A stretch of DNA of 64,000 nt. Source: Nitrospirota bacterium (GTDB lineage: Bacteria; Nitrospirota; Thermodesulfovibrionia; UBA6902). Position numbers and translations under genes: made by a program. Shown one piece after another: positions 44,170-53,132 of this stretch (within the stretch, counting starts at the first letter, position 1; each line of letters opens with the position of its first letter). Where the stretch lies: assembly GCA_016234115.1 (NCBI GenBank), contig JACRHD010000012.1:78128-142127 (forward strand), in the 5' to 3' direction. The notes under the pieces were generated by a model, which saw nothing but the letters and a program-made list of their open reading frames with translations, ran no database searches and was not told the DNA's origin.

Positions 44170-44316
44170 ATGAAGAAAAATGTCGTAAAACAAAAGCAAG
44201 GCAGGCCTTCTCCGGCAACAGGGCCCTCTTTTATCTGCTTCAACAGGGACTGCAGGTTGAGAAAACAAAAGGCGTGCAAAGGCTTCGAGGGGTGTCCGGG
44301 ATTTAAGGGTAAATAA
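44170..44316 (+). CDS. Small Cys-rich protein, possible partner of the radical SAM enzyme
   Basis: A 48-residue ORF not in the track reads MKKNVVKQKQGRPSPATGPSFICFNRDCRLRKQKACKGFEGCPGFKGK. The second half has four Cys (C-x4-C-x7-C-x5-C) and a GFEGCPGF ending. I see no strong ribosome site. Its location next to a radical SAM/SPASM gene makes a RiPP precursor or a small zinc/iron-sulfur protein plausible, though the orientation is divergent. Interpretation is inference. Confidence 0.4.
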   Translation: MKKNVVKQKQGRPSPATGPSFICFNRDCRLRKQKACKGFEGCPGFKGK

Positions 44317-44362
44317 ACGGTCCGGACCGTTCAGGCCGCTCCATCCGTCCGGGACGGCTTCT

Positions 44363-44644
44363 TCAAAACAACGTGAACTGCAAGACCCCGAACCACAGCA
44401 GACATCCGGCAAACGCGAATATCTTCTCCGGAAGGGAAAGCCTCTCCGACCTGACAATAAAATACAAACTCAGGGGAGACGTCAGAAAACAGGCGGTAAG
44501 ATATATCCATTTAGGGACCTTTTCTTTGCGGGGCTCGTCGGGAAAGAGAGAACAGAACGGGCACTCGACGTCCCCTTCGAGCCGGTGTCCGCACCGCGCG
44601 CAGCGTGTTATCCCGAGTATTTCGTCGAGTCTTTCGTCTTCCAT
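44363..44644 (-). CDS. Zinc-ribbon membrane protein
   Basis: The protein MEDERLDEILGITRCARCGHRLEGDVECPFCSLFPDE carries a CxxC-x10-CxxC zinc ribbon, followed by two membrane segments (WIYLTACFLTSPLSLYFIV; IFAFAGCLLWFGVLQFTLF). The track start at 44689 lies in the preceding gene; ATG 44644 is two bases past that gene's stop. Function not recognised. Confidence 0.7.
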   Translation of the reverse strand: MEDERLDEILGITRCARCGHRLEGDVECPFCSLFPDEPRKEKVPKWIYLTACFLTSPLSLYFIVRSERLSLPEKIFAFAGCLLWFGVLQFTLF

Positions 44645-44645
44645 T

Positions 44646-45092
44646 TTATACGGTCTTCGGGTCCTCAGGCGGGATCTCGTCCTCATCAAAAGGCATGACG
44701 CCGAGCTGGGTCATCACTGATTCGACGCCGCTGAGCAGGTCCCTGTAATCATAATCCGACATGTCCTGGTACAGCGCCCTTTCAGACAGCGCATCGAAAG
44801 CGTCATAATCAAACTTCCCGTCCAACACCCCGGCGCGCGTCAGGACCCTGTAAACCACGGCGTCGTTTCTGCTGTCCTCGCCCTCCTGAAAACTGAAGTT
44901 CCTCGCGTGCTCCGGCCCGGCGATATACCACTGCATCGCGGAAATGACCGCGTCGTAAAGCGTTATGATGCCCAATGATATCTTTCCCTGGCGAAGTCGC
45001 CTCGTCCCTCCGCGCACATGAAGCCTGGCCCGCATAAGCGGCCCCCCGACCGGACCCAGGGCGTCTTCATCCATTAATCCGAAGTGCGGCAT
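44646..45092 (-). CDS. Hypothetical protein upstream of the zinc-ribbon protein
   Basis: The 148-residue protein is hydrophilic and largely helical (LRQGKISLGIITLYDAVISAMQWYIAG ... DAFDALSERALYQDMSDYDYRDLLSGVESVMTQLG). No known motif is recognised. It is two bases from the next gene, so they form a two-gene operon. It starts MPHFGLMDEDALGPVGG. Confidence 0.6.
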   Translation of the reverse strand: MPHFGLMDEDALGPVGGPLMRARLHVRGGTRRLRQGKISLGIITLYDAVISAMQWYIAGPEHARNFSFQEGEDSRNDAVVYRVLTRAGVLDGKFDYDAFDALSERALYQDMSDYDYRDLLSGVESVMTQLGVMPFDEDEIPPEDPKTV

Positions 45093-45162
45093 GATAAATA
45101 CTCCTCCTGATATTTATTATATCGTGAAACCGTGTCCGATTTTCTTGACCGTAAAATAAAAA

Positions 45163-45190
45163 GGCCACGGGCAACGGTCACGGATGACGT
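45163..45190. repeat. Heptanucleotide repeat island (CCACGGG CAACGGT type)
   Basis: CCACGGG CAACGGT CACGGAT GACG lies just upstream of the stop side of the cytochrome gene. Short copy of the 7-bp class. Confidence 0.45.
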
Positions 45191-45192
45191 TT

Positions 45193-45957
45193 CTATAATG
45201 TATTCAGATACGCAATGATATTGTCCATCTCCTCTTCGGTCAGATAGTCGAATGACGGCATCCTGCCCAGGGGCCGGCGCAACTGCCTTTTAATATTTTC
45301 AGGCGTCGCGGGAAGTTTGCTTACCGGCAGTTCACGTCTCATTAGTATGCCCTTTAATCCCGGGCCGACAAGGGTTTCCGTGTCCTCCGTGTTGTGGCAG
45401 GTCCTGCATTTGTCCTCGAAGATGTTCTTCCCGCCGGCTATGGCTTCAGGCGCGGCGCCGACGGAAGGTTTCCGTGTTTCCGTTTTTCTTCTTTTTCCGG
45501 CGTCCTCCCTGTACTGAATCAACCTGTCATAAGACATATCGGTCCCGAATTCCGACACAAGAAGATAATGCCCCGCGGATATCCCTACCGCGCCGAAGGT
45601 AAAGAACGCAATCAACAATCCGAACACCTTCGCCTGGCTGTAAAACTGTTTATATATTCTTATGTACAAAACCTTCACTGCCAATAAAACCAGGACCGCG
45701 AGCGAGAACGTCCCATGGACCGCGGCCCTGACGGAAAGCTCCGTTTTGGTGACTACTATGAATTTCAGGCAATAAAATGTGACCACCGCAAAGACCGTCA
45801 GGTAAAATACCCCGGCGGTCCTGTGAAGCCTTCTGAGGGTCTCGATATTATTTTTCCGGTCGCCCCTGCCGAACATTTCGAACATGGTAAACATGCAGAC
45901 GGCAGTCGGCAGAAGAAGTACGAGGGACAATATCGATTTCAATAAAAATGTTGACAT
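45193..45957 (-). CDS. Membrane-anchored cytochrome c
   Basis: The N-terminal 150 residues contain about four membrane helices, and the C-terminal domain has a haem site CRTCH with methionine ligand candidate in GRMPSFDYLTEEEMDNIIAYLNTL. It is a class I cytochrome c of c555/c553 type fused to a membrane module. ATG 45957 is chosen because the track start is TTG and ATG gives the natural MSTFLLKSILS start. Likely transfers electrons on the periplasmic side; partner unknown. Confidence 0.8.
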   Translation of the reverse strand: MSTFLLKSILSLVLLLPTAVCMFTMFEMFGRGDRKNNIETLRRLHRTAGVFYLTVFAVVTFYCLKFIVVTKTELSVRAAVHGTFSLAVLVLLAVKVLYIRIYKQFYSQAKVFGLLIAFFTFGAVGISAGHYLLVSEFGTDMSYDRLIQYREDAGKRRKTETRKPSVGAAPEAIAGGKNIFEDKCRTCHNTEDTETLVGPGLKGILMRRELPVSKLPATPENIKRQLRRPLGRMPSFDYLTEEEMDNIIAYLNTL

Positions 45958-45999
45958 TCCGCAGGGCAAGATGCGTCCCGAAGTCCGGGGACCGCGACG

Positions 46000-46470
46000 T
46001 CACGACATCTGAAGAAACCCCCTCTTGATCATCATGTCCTCTATCTTGTCTATATGTATTTTCTCGGCCTGGAAAAGCTTCCGGCTCAGCGATTCAAAAT
46101 TATCGGCCAGCAGGTTCGCCAGAAGCTCATTGGCAAACATCTCCGCCATTGACTCCTCAAGACGATGCGCGGTCCTGAGGGCCTCTTCGAAAGTGACCGG
46201 ATTGGACTTTATGAACTCATTCCTCTTCCTGGTAAAACCAAGGGCGCTTTCAATCTGTTCAACCGACGGCAACATGTCCTGTGAGGGCAGCAGGTCGATC
46301 GCTTCGAAATAAGTACTGTTAGACAACATGGAGGCATGCTCGAGTTCATCCGAGTGGAGCTGCTGCCAGAAGGCCTTTTCCCCGGGGAACAAATCCATGA
46401 AGGTCCCGTATAAAGACGCCGCGGCTTCTTCCACCGCTATGCAGCCGTTTATGAGATTTTGCTGGTTCAT
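46000..46470 (-). CDS. Ferritin-like/rubrerythrin-type protein
   Basis: This 156-residue protein is all alpha, with EEAAASLYGTFMDLF, DELEHASMLSNSTYF (ExxH), and EEALRTAHRLEESMAEMFANELLANLL, consistent with a ferritin-like four-helix bundle with a di-iron site. It lacks the rubredoxin domain of classical rubrerythrin. It overlaps by 4 bp the acetyltransferase gene on its 5' side. A role in iron or peroxide handling is inferred. Confidence 0.7.
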   Translation of the reverse strand: MNQQNLINGCIAVEEAAASLYGTFMDLFPGEKAFWQQLHSDELEHASMLSNSTYFEAIDLLPSQDMLPSVEQIESALGFTRKRNEFIKSNPVTFEEALRTAHRLEESMAEMFANELLANLLADNFESLSRKLFQAEKIHIDKIEDMMIKRGFLQMS

Positions 46471-46937
46471 TTCTTTTCATGCACCATGACGACCATGTCC
46501 TTCTTTCCGGAAACACCGCAGGCCGCGTCAAGGGAGTCATACAATTGTTTCGCGCCTTCCTTCATCACCGTAAAACCCAGTCTGGAGAAATAGGATACCA
46601 TGTCCGTGACAACATATACCATATCCACCGGCGCGTAATCGAGCAAATGCCGTATAATCGACGCCCCGATCCCCTTCCCTCTCCTTTCTTCAACTACGGC
46701 AACGCACCCTATTTCATACATCGCGCCTGTTTTTCTCAGCCTGCCGAACCCTATGAACTCGCCGTCTTCAACTGCAACTACAAACTCCTCATAGCGCAGG
46801 TCGGTCGCATCGAGGCGGTATCGCCTGATCTTTTCTTCAATCAACGGCATGTCCATGGAAGTCGCGTGCCTGATCTTGACCATCTTGCCCGTAATGCCGG
46901 ATATCCCTGTGACTTTTGGTGATTCTTTATGTCTCAT
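46467..46937 (-). CDS. GNAT family N-acetyltransferase
   Basis: The 156-residue protein has the GNAT signature YEIGCVAVVEERRGKGIGASIIRHLL (acetyl-CoA binding RxxGxG/A) and a C-terminal YFSRLGFTVM. ATG 46937 has GGAGG five bases upstream. It overlaps the ferritin-like gene by 4 bp (ATGA). Substrate unknown. Confidence 0.85.
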   Translation of the reverse strand: MRHKESPKVTGISGITGKMVKIRHATSMDMPLIEEKIRRYRLDATDLRYEEFVVAVEDGEFIGFGRLRKTGAMYEIGCVAVVEERRGKGIGASIIRHLLDYAPVDMVYVVTDMVSYFSRLGFTVMKEGAKQLYDSLDAACGVSGKKDMVVMVHEKK

Positions 46938-47182
46938 CTTTGCCTCCTGTTTTGGCGAAGCGCTCGCGCCCCGACACGCCTGCCCGGCGGACTCCTTTGT
47001 CTATATCTATATCATGTTAAACAACGGGCTTCAAGTACCCTGCACAGACGGACGTCCGTTCGCCCCGGCACGTCCCGGAGTTGAGTTTTGACCGGAAACA
47101 TGGTATTTATCTCTTATCACGTCGCAGGGGCGTTATATGCAGCGCCTGCAAACGATATTCATTATCAGGAGGCTTTTGCGCA

Positions 47183-49327
47183 ATGACCCAGCCCGTTATC
47201 CTGCCCGACAGGCTCAGAGGACTGCAGGACCTTGCATACAATCTCTGGTGGAGCTGGCATCCGGCGGCCCGGATGCTGTTTAAAACGCTGGACCGTGTGG
47301 CCTGGAAAGAAAGCGGCCATAACCCGGTCAGGATGCTGAGGGACCTTCCCGAAGACATATTAAAATCCGCCGCGCTCAACCAGGAATTCATCCGTCACTA
47401 CGATGTAGTCCTTGCAAGGTTCCACAAGGAAATGGATTCAAGAGGCGGCTGGTTTTCGGAAAACATCTCTGCTCCCGAATGCATGCCCGTCGCCTATTTC
47501 TCGGCGGAATACGGACTGCACCATTCCCTTCCTTTTTACGCGGGCGGGCTGGGCTTTCTTGCCGGCGATTATCTCAAAGAATGCAGCGACCTCGGCGTGC
47601 CCCTCGTGGCTGTGGGCTTTATGTACCCCGGGGGATACCTCAGGCAGACGATCCGCGCCGACGGATGGCAGGAAAGCGTGGGTGAAGTCCTCGACAGGGA
47701 CGCGGCCCCTATCGTAAGGGTGCTGGATGAAAAAGGCGGGCAGCTCGTAGTGAAAGTCCCCTTTATCGACCCGCCGCTTTACATTTCCGTGTGGAAGGTC
47801 CAGGTCGGACACATACCCCTGTATCTTATGGACACCGATATAGAGATGAACGACCCCTGGAACAGGGGGATATCCGCGCATCTTTATGCCGGTGACGTCG
47901 AACAGAGGCTGCGCCAGGAGATCGTTCTCGGCATAGGGGGAAGCGAAGTGCTGAATATGCTTGGCGTAAAATGCTCAATGCTCCACCTCAATGAAGGCCA
48001 TCCCGCCTTCGCTATTTTTGAAAAGATACGCGAAAGAGTGGAAACCGGCGCGTCTTACGACGACGCCGTCAGGCAGGTGCGCGACACGACCATTTTCACG
48101 ACCCATACTCCCGTGCCGGCCGGGCATGACGTCTTTCCGTTTCATCTGATGGACAAGTATTTCGGAAATTATTGCCCCCTGATCGGTCTCAGCCGCGAGG
48201 CCTTCCTGCAAATGGGAATAAACCCGGATGACCCGTCGGGGTTCAATATGACCTCCTTTGCCCTTAAGATGTCCGCGTATCACAACGGCGTGAGCAAAAA
48301 ACACGGCGCGGTCTCCCGCAGTATGTGGCGCAGCATGTGGCCGGGCGTAAAGGAAGACGACGTCCCGATTGATCACATAACCAACGGCGTCCATGTGCCT
48401 ACATGGATAGAGCCCAAGATGGAGCTCCTCTTCAATAAATATCTCGGCCCGCAGTGGCTGGAAGACCATGACAACCCGTTAGTATGGGAGCTCGTGGACG
48501 ACATCAGCGACCGTGAGCTCTGGCAGGGCCACTACTGGGTGAAAATGAAACTCATAAATTTCATCCATGAAAGGGCTCGCCGGAGGTTCGTGCAAAACCG
48601 CGTCAATCCCGTCAATGTGGTAGTGGGAGGAACGCTCCTGGACCCGATGGCCCTTACAGTGGGTTTCGCGCGGCGTTTCGCGACTTATAAAAGGGCGGAC
48701 CTTATATTTCATGACATTGAACGCCTGAAGAAGCTGTTGAATAACCGCTGGAGGCCGCTGCAGATCATATTCGCGGGCAAGGCCCACCCAACGGATGAGG
48801 ATGGGAAAAGGGTCCTCCAGAGGATATTCAATTTTGCCAAAGACTCCGCCCTCGGCGGCAGGATCGCCCTTGTGGAGGACTATGATGAACAACTGGCCCA
48901 GTACCTTACGCACGGCGTGGATGTCTGGCTCAATAACCCCATTCCGCCTCTCGAAGCGAGCGGGACAAGCGGTATGAAGGCCTCTCTCAACGGCGTCCCG
49001 CACCTGAGCATTCTCGACGGCTGGTGGGCGGAAGGATATAATGGTAAAAACGGCTGGGCGTTCGGCGCTGATGAAATAACCGGCGACAGGACGGGACCCG
49101 ACGCGGACGCCATATACGACATCCTGGAAAAGGACATTGTCCCTCTCTTTTACAGGCTGGATGAAGACGGCGTACCCTGCGACTGGGTAAAGGTCATGAA
49201 GGAGTCCATAAAAAGCGCGGCCCCCTTTTTCAGCGCGAGGAGAATGGTAAAGGAGTACGTGAGAAAGTTTTATGAAAACGCCCTGAAAGCGCCCGCCGGG
49301 TCCGTTGCAGTCAACGTCCTTGATTGA
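47183..49327 (+). CDS. glgP: Alpha-glucan (glycogen/starch) phosphorylase
   Basis: The protein of about 714 residues has DUF3417-like N-terminus (LQDLAYNLWWSWHPAARMLF), AYFSAEYGLHHSLPFYAGGLGFLAGDYLKECSDLGVPL, HLNEGHPAFAIFE, VPAGHDVF, and the PLP site region EASGTSGMKASLNGVPHLS. This is the archaeal/bacterial short phosphorylase class. ATG 47183 (MTQPVILPDRLRG) has AGGAGG about ten bases before it; the track start at 47081 is a TTG further upstream. It releases glucose-1-phosphate from glycogen or maltodextrin. Confidence 0.9.
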   Translation: MTQPVILPDRLRGLQDLAYNLWWSWHPAARMLFKTLDRVAWKESGHNPVRMLRDLPEDILKSAALNQEFIRHYDVVLARFHKEMDSRGGWFSENISAPECMPVAYFSAEYGLHHSLPFYAGGLGFLAGDYLKECSDLGVPLVAVGFMYPGGYLRQTIRADGWQESVGEVLDRDAAPIVRVLDEKGGQLVVKVPFIDPPLYISVWKVQVGHIPLYLMDTDIEMNDPWNRGISAHLYAGDVEQRLRQEIVLGIGGSEVLNMLGVKCSMLHLNEGHPAFAIFEKIRERVETGASYDDAVRQVRDTTIFTTHTPVPAGHDVFPFHLMDKYFGNYCPLIGLSREAFLQMGINPDDPSGFNMTSFALKMSAYHNGVSKKHGAVSRSMWRSMWPGVKEDDVPIDHITNGVHVPTWIEPKMELLFNKYLGPQWLEDHDNPLVWELVDDISDRELWQGHYWVKMKLINFIHERARRRFVQNRVNPVNVVVGGTLLDPMALTVGFARRFATYKRADLIFHDIERLKKLLNNRWRPLQIIFAGKAHPTDEDGKRVLQRIFNFAKDSALGGRIALVEDYDEQLAQYLTHGVDVWLNNPIPPLEASGTSGMKASLNGVPHLSILDGWWAEGYNGKNGWAFGADEITGDRTGPDADAIYDILEKDIVPLFYRLDEDGVPCDWVKVMKESIKSAAPFFSARRMVKEYVRKFYENALKAPAGSVAVNVLD

Positions 49328-49548
49328 CTTGCTTGACCAGGATTATTCATAAACTCCGGGAGGGGACTTTGTTTTTCATGCAGACACTACCTGACCGGGG
49401 TCAATTCCTCCCAGTGCAGATTGGAGCCGATATTCGGATTATAGCTCGGGATGTCTGTAACTACATACTCGCCGAGGTTGTTGGCAAAGGCGCGGCCGCG
49501 GACGGGGAAAGAAGGAAGAGGGTCAGACTTAAGAGCGAAAGAAGGAAG
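49328..49548. other. Short intergenic stretch next to the transposase element
   Basis: No supported gene. The track offers only shadows. On the minus strand a short frame ends GEYVVTDIPSYNPNIGSNLHWEELTPVR, which may be the tail of an unknown protein interrupted by the transposase unit, but I do not recognise it. Confidence 0.3.
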
Positions 49549-49562
49549 AGGGTCAGACTTAA
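49507..49562. repeat. Tandem duplication of the transposase left end
   Basis: GAAAGAAGGAAGAGGGTCAGACTTAA occurs twice with a 30-bp period (49507 and 49537). The second copy contains the start of the terminal inverted repeat of the transposase element. Confidence 0.8.
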
Positions 49563-50594
49563 AAATTGAGTTTCTTAATTGATCTGCCCACCCATTCCAT
49601 ATCAGCTTCAAATATTTCTTTATCTTTAAGCGTCATCGATATTATAGCAGGATCTCTTCCCAGATATTCCGCTATCTCTTTTCCTTTATAGCCATATTCC
49701 ACGGCCAATAGAATAAATATCTTCCTGCTTAATGATATGCCGGCAAGTTTACTCTTTCCACGTATTTGTTTGAGAGTCGTTCCCTTTGAATCCTCCACAC
49801 ATTTCGCTATTTCTGCCAAAGTATATTCCCCCGCCCTCTTCTCCTTCTTTAATTCTCCATCATACCTTTCTATTACATTGTCCAGAAATTCTTCGCTTCC
49901 AAGCACTCTCTGGTCGATTGTTCTGTAAATATCATCTCTTGTTATGGCAAGTCCATCTCCCATAAACTCTCTATACAGCCTTCTCGATGTCGGTTTGTCT
50001 TCAGAGAAGAGCCTCAAAACACGATCCGTGTCAACTATACTGTTCTCTTTCTCTCTGCCTGCATAAAAGTTATGACTGCTCCAATTATAATCCTGTAATT
50101 CCCTGACCATTTTTGCCCTTAGAGGATTCATGTGAATGTATTTAATAAGTGAAAGCAGATAAACATCCCTGTCACACAGGATCGCCTTATATCTCCCTTG
50201 AAAGTGATGCCCGACTGTTTTATGCCTCCTGTTAAAATACATCGTATAACTCTGGTTTATTCCTTGCTGTATTTTTGACAAAGGCGTCCTGCCGACTTCC
50301 ATTAACAGATGCACATGATTACTCATCAATACGTAGCTGTATAAATAGAATTGATACCGTTTCTTGTAATTGGATAGGATTTCAAGATATTTCAGAATGT
50401 CTTTTCTGTCTCCGAATATCTTTTCTCTCCGGTTGCCCCGGATTATTACGTGATAGAACGCCCCTTCGTACTCTATCCTCGGTTTCCTCGCCATGTCCCC
50501 ACGTCCCTGATGATGAATAAATCTGTAACAGCTTACACTCAGTAATGCAATTATTTCAAGCTGATTAATATCTCAATTTTTAAGTCTGACCCTG
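49549..50594. mobile_element. Y1-transposase element with 22-bp terminal inverted repeats
   Basis: AGGGTCAGACTTAAAAATTGAG (49549-49570) is the exact reverse complement of CTCAATTTTTAAGTCTGACCCT (50573-50594). The unit of 1046 bp contains one gene. Long perfect terminal inverted repeats are unusual for Y1 (HUH) transposases, which usually have subterminal hairpins. A related solo end lies at 13734-13755. Confidence 0.8.
49559..50494 (-). CDS. REP-associated (Y1/HUH) tyrosine transposase
   Basis: The 311-residue protein has the transposase IS200-like core: RIEYEGAFYHVIIRGNRREKIFGDRKD, MSNHVHLLMEV (HxH metal site) and INQSYTMYFNRRHKTVGHHFQGRYKAILCD (catalytic tyrosine region). A C-terminal region of about 100 residues looks like an HTH (TLAEIAKCVEDSKGTTLKQIRGKSK ... 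IAEYLGRDPAIISMTLKDKE). This is the RAYT family. It lies inside a 1046-bp element with perfect 22-bp terminal inverted repeats, and its stop lies within one of them. Confidence 0.88.
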   Translation of the reverse strand: MARKPRIEYEGAFYHVIIRGNRREKIFGDRKDILKYLEILSNYKKRYQFYLYSYVLMSNHVHLLMEVGRTPLSKIQQGINQSYTMYFNRRHKTVGHHFQGRYKAILCDRDVYLLSLIKYIHMNPLRAKMVRELQDYNWSSHNFYAGREKENSIVDTDRVLRLFSEDKPTSRRLYREFMGDGLAITRDDIYRTIDQRVLGSEEFLDNVIERYDGELKKEKRAGEYTLAEIAKCVEDSKGTTLKQIRGKSKLAGISLSRKIFILLAVEYGYKGKEIAEYLGRDPAIISMTLKDKEIFEADMEWVGRSIKKLNF

Positions 50595-50605
50595 CCCGAC
50601 ACATC

Positions 50606-51229
50606 TTAAATCTCATTCATAAAGAAATTCTCCACCCTCTCTCTCCCGATTGTCGTATCCGGGCCGTGGCCTGAAAAGACCTTGGTGTCCTCCGGCAAAT
50701 CAATCAGGCGTCTGAACGACTTCCTGAGCTCTTCGATGCTCCCGCCGGGGAAATCCGTCCTGCCGACGGAGCCCTCGAAAATAGTATCGCCGGAGAACAC
50801 CACGCCTTCCCCATAAAGGCATATAGCGCCCTGGCTGTGGCCCGGGGTGTGCATGACCTTAAAACTCAGACCGCCCGCCTCTATCGCGTCTCCCTCATCG
50901 ACAAACCTGTCGATCTGCGGCAGGTCATCGACACTGTAACCCCAGAAAGCGGCCTGGTCCCTTGCCAGGGCGTAAGCCTCCACGTCGTCCTTATGCATGA
51001 GTATCTTCGCGCCAGTGGCCCTCTTGATGTCCCCTGCGGCCCCGATATGGTCAAAATGGGCGTGAGTCAATACCACGGCGCTTACTTCAAGGCCGTGTTC
51101 CTTTATTTCATCGAGGACCCTGTCGGACTCGTCGCCCGGATCAATTACAATCGCCTGTTTCGTCTTCTTGTCACCGACGATATAACAGTTCTCCTGAAGC
51201 GGCCCGACTACTAATTTTTTGATGATCAT
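50606..51229 (-). CDS. MBL-fold hydrolase (glyoxalase II-like)
   Basis: The 207-residue protein has the metallo-beta-lactamase motifs LTHAHFDHIG (HxHxDH), HTPGHSQG, FSGDTIF and SGHGPDTTIG. It is the short class of glyoxalase II-like hydrolases. Substrate uncertain: may be a thioesterase-type enzyme. Start at ATG 51229 is within 17 bp of the murJ stop. Confidence 0.85.
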   Translation of the reverse strand: MIIKKLVVGPLQENCYIVGDKKTKQAIVIDPGDESDRVLDEIKEHGLEVSAVVLTHAHFDHIGAAGDIKRATGAKILMHKDDVEAYALARDQAAFWGYSVDDLPQIDRFVDEGDAIEAGGLSFKVMHTPGHSQGAICLYGEGVVFSGDTIFEGSVGRTDFPGGSIEELRKSFRRLIDLPEDTKVFSGHGPDTTIGRERVENFFMNEI

Positions 51230-51245
51230 GATATTTTCTCCTTCT

Positions 51246-52811
51246 TTATTTTTTCCTCTTCTCCTTATACATCTTCACAAGATACGTCAACTCTTCACTC
51301 TTGAGCATGCGCATAATCAGGACATACACCGCGAGATAAAATAAAACCGCTGCGATCATGATGCCGGTCTTTTCGACGGTCCTCCCTCCATGCATCCATA
51401 TATCTCCCCTGACTATGAGCCAGCCGGCAATCCCCGTTACCGCGGAGGCGGCGGATATCTTCATGAAAGACGCTGCTATCTTCCTTCCGTCGACATTGCC
51501 CAGCTTTTTTCTCAACATGAAAAAAAGGACGCAGAAATTCGCCGATGCCGCTACGGAATTGGCGAGAGCGAGCCCGCTGTGCCTGAGCGGCTTCAGCAGA
51601 AGCAGGCTGAGAATGATATTGGTTATTACGGCAAAGACCGCTATCTTTACCGGCGTCTTTGTGTCCTGCATGGAATAAAAGCATGCCGTTACGATACGCA
51701 CACCGACAATGGCCCATATCCCAAGGGAATAGAAAAGCAGGGCCTCTGACGTGCCGAGGGTCGCGGCGTATTGAAATTTGCCTCTCTGAAAAAGTATGTT
51801 CACTATCGGCCCTCTCAGCGCTATCAGTCCCGCCATCGCCGGGATGGTGATAAAGAACAGCATCCTCAGGGCGAATGAAAAATCGCTCCTCAGATGACCG
51901 AACTCCCCTTTCGCGGCATGCGCGGACAGCGCCGGAAGCACCGCCATCCCCATGGCGACGCCGAATATCCCAACGGGAAACTGGATGAGTCTCATCGAGT
52001 AGTAAAGATATGTAATGCTTCCCTCCGGCAGATAGGACGCGAGGATTGTGCTGACAAATATATTGATCTGCACAACGGCCATCCCCATTGTTGCCGGAAG
52101 TATCAGGACGGACATCCTCTTCAACCCGGGATGCCCGAAATTCAATTCAGGCGTTAATGAATAACCGTTCTTATAAAAAGAAGGCAGTTGAAAGGCAAGC
52201 TGAACCAACCCCCCTGACACTACGCCTATCGCGACCGATACGATCGGCTGTTGAAGCGCCTGAGACAATAAGAGCACCGCCGCGATCGTAACGACATTCA
52301 GCACGGCGGGGGCCAGTGCGGGCATGAAAAAGACCCGTTTCGTATTAAGCGCCCCCATTACAAGAGATGCAAGGCTCATAAAAAGCAGGAACGGGAACAT
52401 CACCCTCGTAAGAATTACCGTCAGCTTGAACTTTTCCGGCTGGACCAGGAAACCGGGCGCTATCGCGGCAACGAGCGCGGGGGCGAAAATGACGCCGGCG
52501 ACGCAGACCAGACCTACAACGATCAGGATGGCCGTGAAAGTAATTCTCACGAGCCTCCGGGCTTCTTCTTCCCCCTGCCTTGTCCGGTATTCCGTCAGGA
52601 CCGGCACGAACGCAGAGGACATGGACCCTTCCGCAAAAAGCTCCCGCAGGAGATTAGGGACCCTGAACGCTACAAAGAACGTGTCCGAAAGGCCGCTCGC
52701 CCCGAAAAAGACCGCCAGTATCATGTCCTTGATATACCCGAGTATCCTGCTGATGAAGGTCGCCACCGACATCAGACCGGCCGCCTTTGTTATGTTCTTT
52801 TTCTCATCCAT
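51246..52811 (-). CDS. murJ: MurJ lipid II flippase
   Basis: The 521-residue protein has about 14 membrane helices and the MviN/MurJ start (ITKAAGLMSVATFISRILGYIKDMILAVFFGASGLSDTFFVAFRVPNLLRELFAEGSMSSAFVPVLTEY). It is the family that flips lipid II in peptidoglycan synthesis. Upstream lies a repeat-rich region and the S20 gene. Confidence 0.93.
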   Translation of the reverse strand: MDEKKNITKAAGLMSVATFISRILGYIKDMILAVFFGASGLSDTFFVAFRVPNLLRELFAEGSMSSAFVPVLTEYRTRQGEEEARRLVRITFTAILIVVGLVCVAGVIFAPALVAAIAPGFLVQPEKFKLTVILTRVMFPFLLFMSLASLVMGALNTKRVFFMPALAPAVLNVVTIAAVLLLSQALQQPIVSVAIGVVSGGLVQLAFQLPSFYKNGYSLTPELNFGHPGLKRMSVLILPATMGMAVVQINIFVSTILASYLPEGSITYLYYSMRLIQFPVGIFGVAMGMAVLPALSAHAAKGEFGHLRSDFSFALRMLFFITIPAMAGLIALRGPIVNILFQRGKFQYAATLGTSEALLFYSLGIWAIVGVRIVTACFYSMQDTKTPVKIAVFAVITNIILSLLLLKPLRHSGLALANSVAASANFCVLFFMLRKKLGNVDGRKIAASFMKISAASAVTGIAGWLIVRGDIWMHGGRTVEKTGIMIAAVLFYLAVYVLIMRMLKSEELTYLVKMYKEKRKK

Positions 52812-53132
52812 AAAATATTGTTATTCGTTACATGTTGAGATCACATGTTATTTACATCTGCTTCAGTTCGTCATTCCCGAGGTATTTATCGGGAATCCAG
52901 TATTCTTAATACCAAGTGCTTCTGGATTCCCGCTTAAGGATTGCCAACAGTAGGTGCTTTAGGCACGGGAATGACGGCGATCGTCTTATCCACATAATTC
53001 CCAATGGAATATTACATCTAATTAAATAACAGTCTTCTCTCTCAACGGTTGACTTTACCATACAGTTAATGTTAAAAAATATAACATTTTTTCCGGATAA
53101 ATTTTAAACTTTTCATAAAGGAGGGCAATCAA
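52812..53132. other. Intergenic region with a mini-repeat between murJ and rpsT
   Basis: About 320 bp holding one palindromic CGTCATTCCCGA mini-element (52869-52976) and AT-rich DNA before the S20 ribosome site. The S20 promoter should lie here; I see no firm -35/-10. Confidence 0.4.
52869..52976. repeat. CGTCATTCCCG-type mini-repeat carrying a 22-bp insert
   Basis: CGTCATTCCCGAGGTATTTATCGGGAATCCAG opens and GGATTCCCGCTTAAGGATTG...CGGGAATGACG closes the copy. Between the last two parts sits CCAACAGTAGGTGCTTTAGGCA (52944-52965), which also occurs in the unrelated repeat at 31206-31227. Confidence 0.75.

Noticed and set aside
44131-44457. 108-residue minus-strand ORF
   Set aside because: It is antisense to the small Cys-rich ORF and overlaps the end of the zinc-ribbon gene; composition is not protein-like.
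49324-49569. 81-residue ORF with duplicated ERRKRVRLK
   Set aside because: Its end is just the 30-bp tandem duplication of the transposase terminus translated, and no other coding evidence exists.
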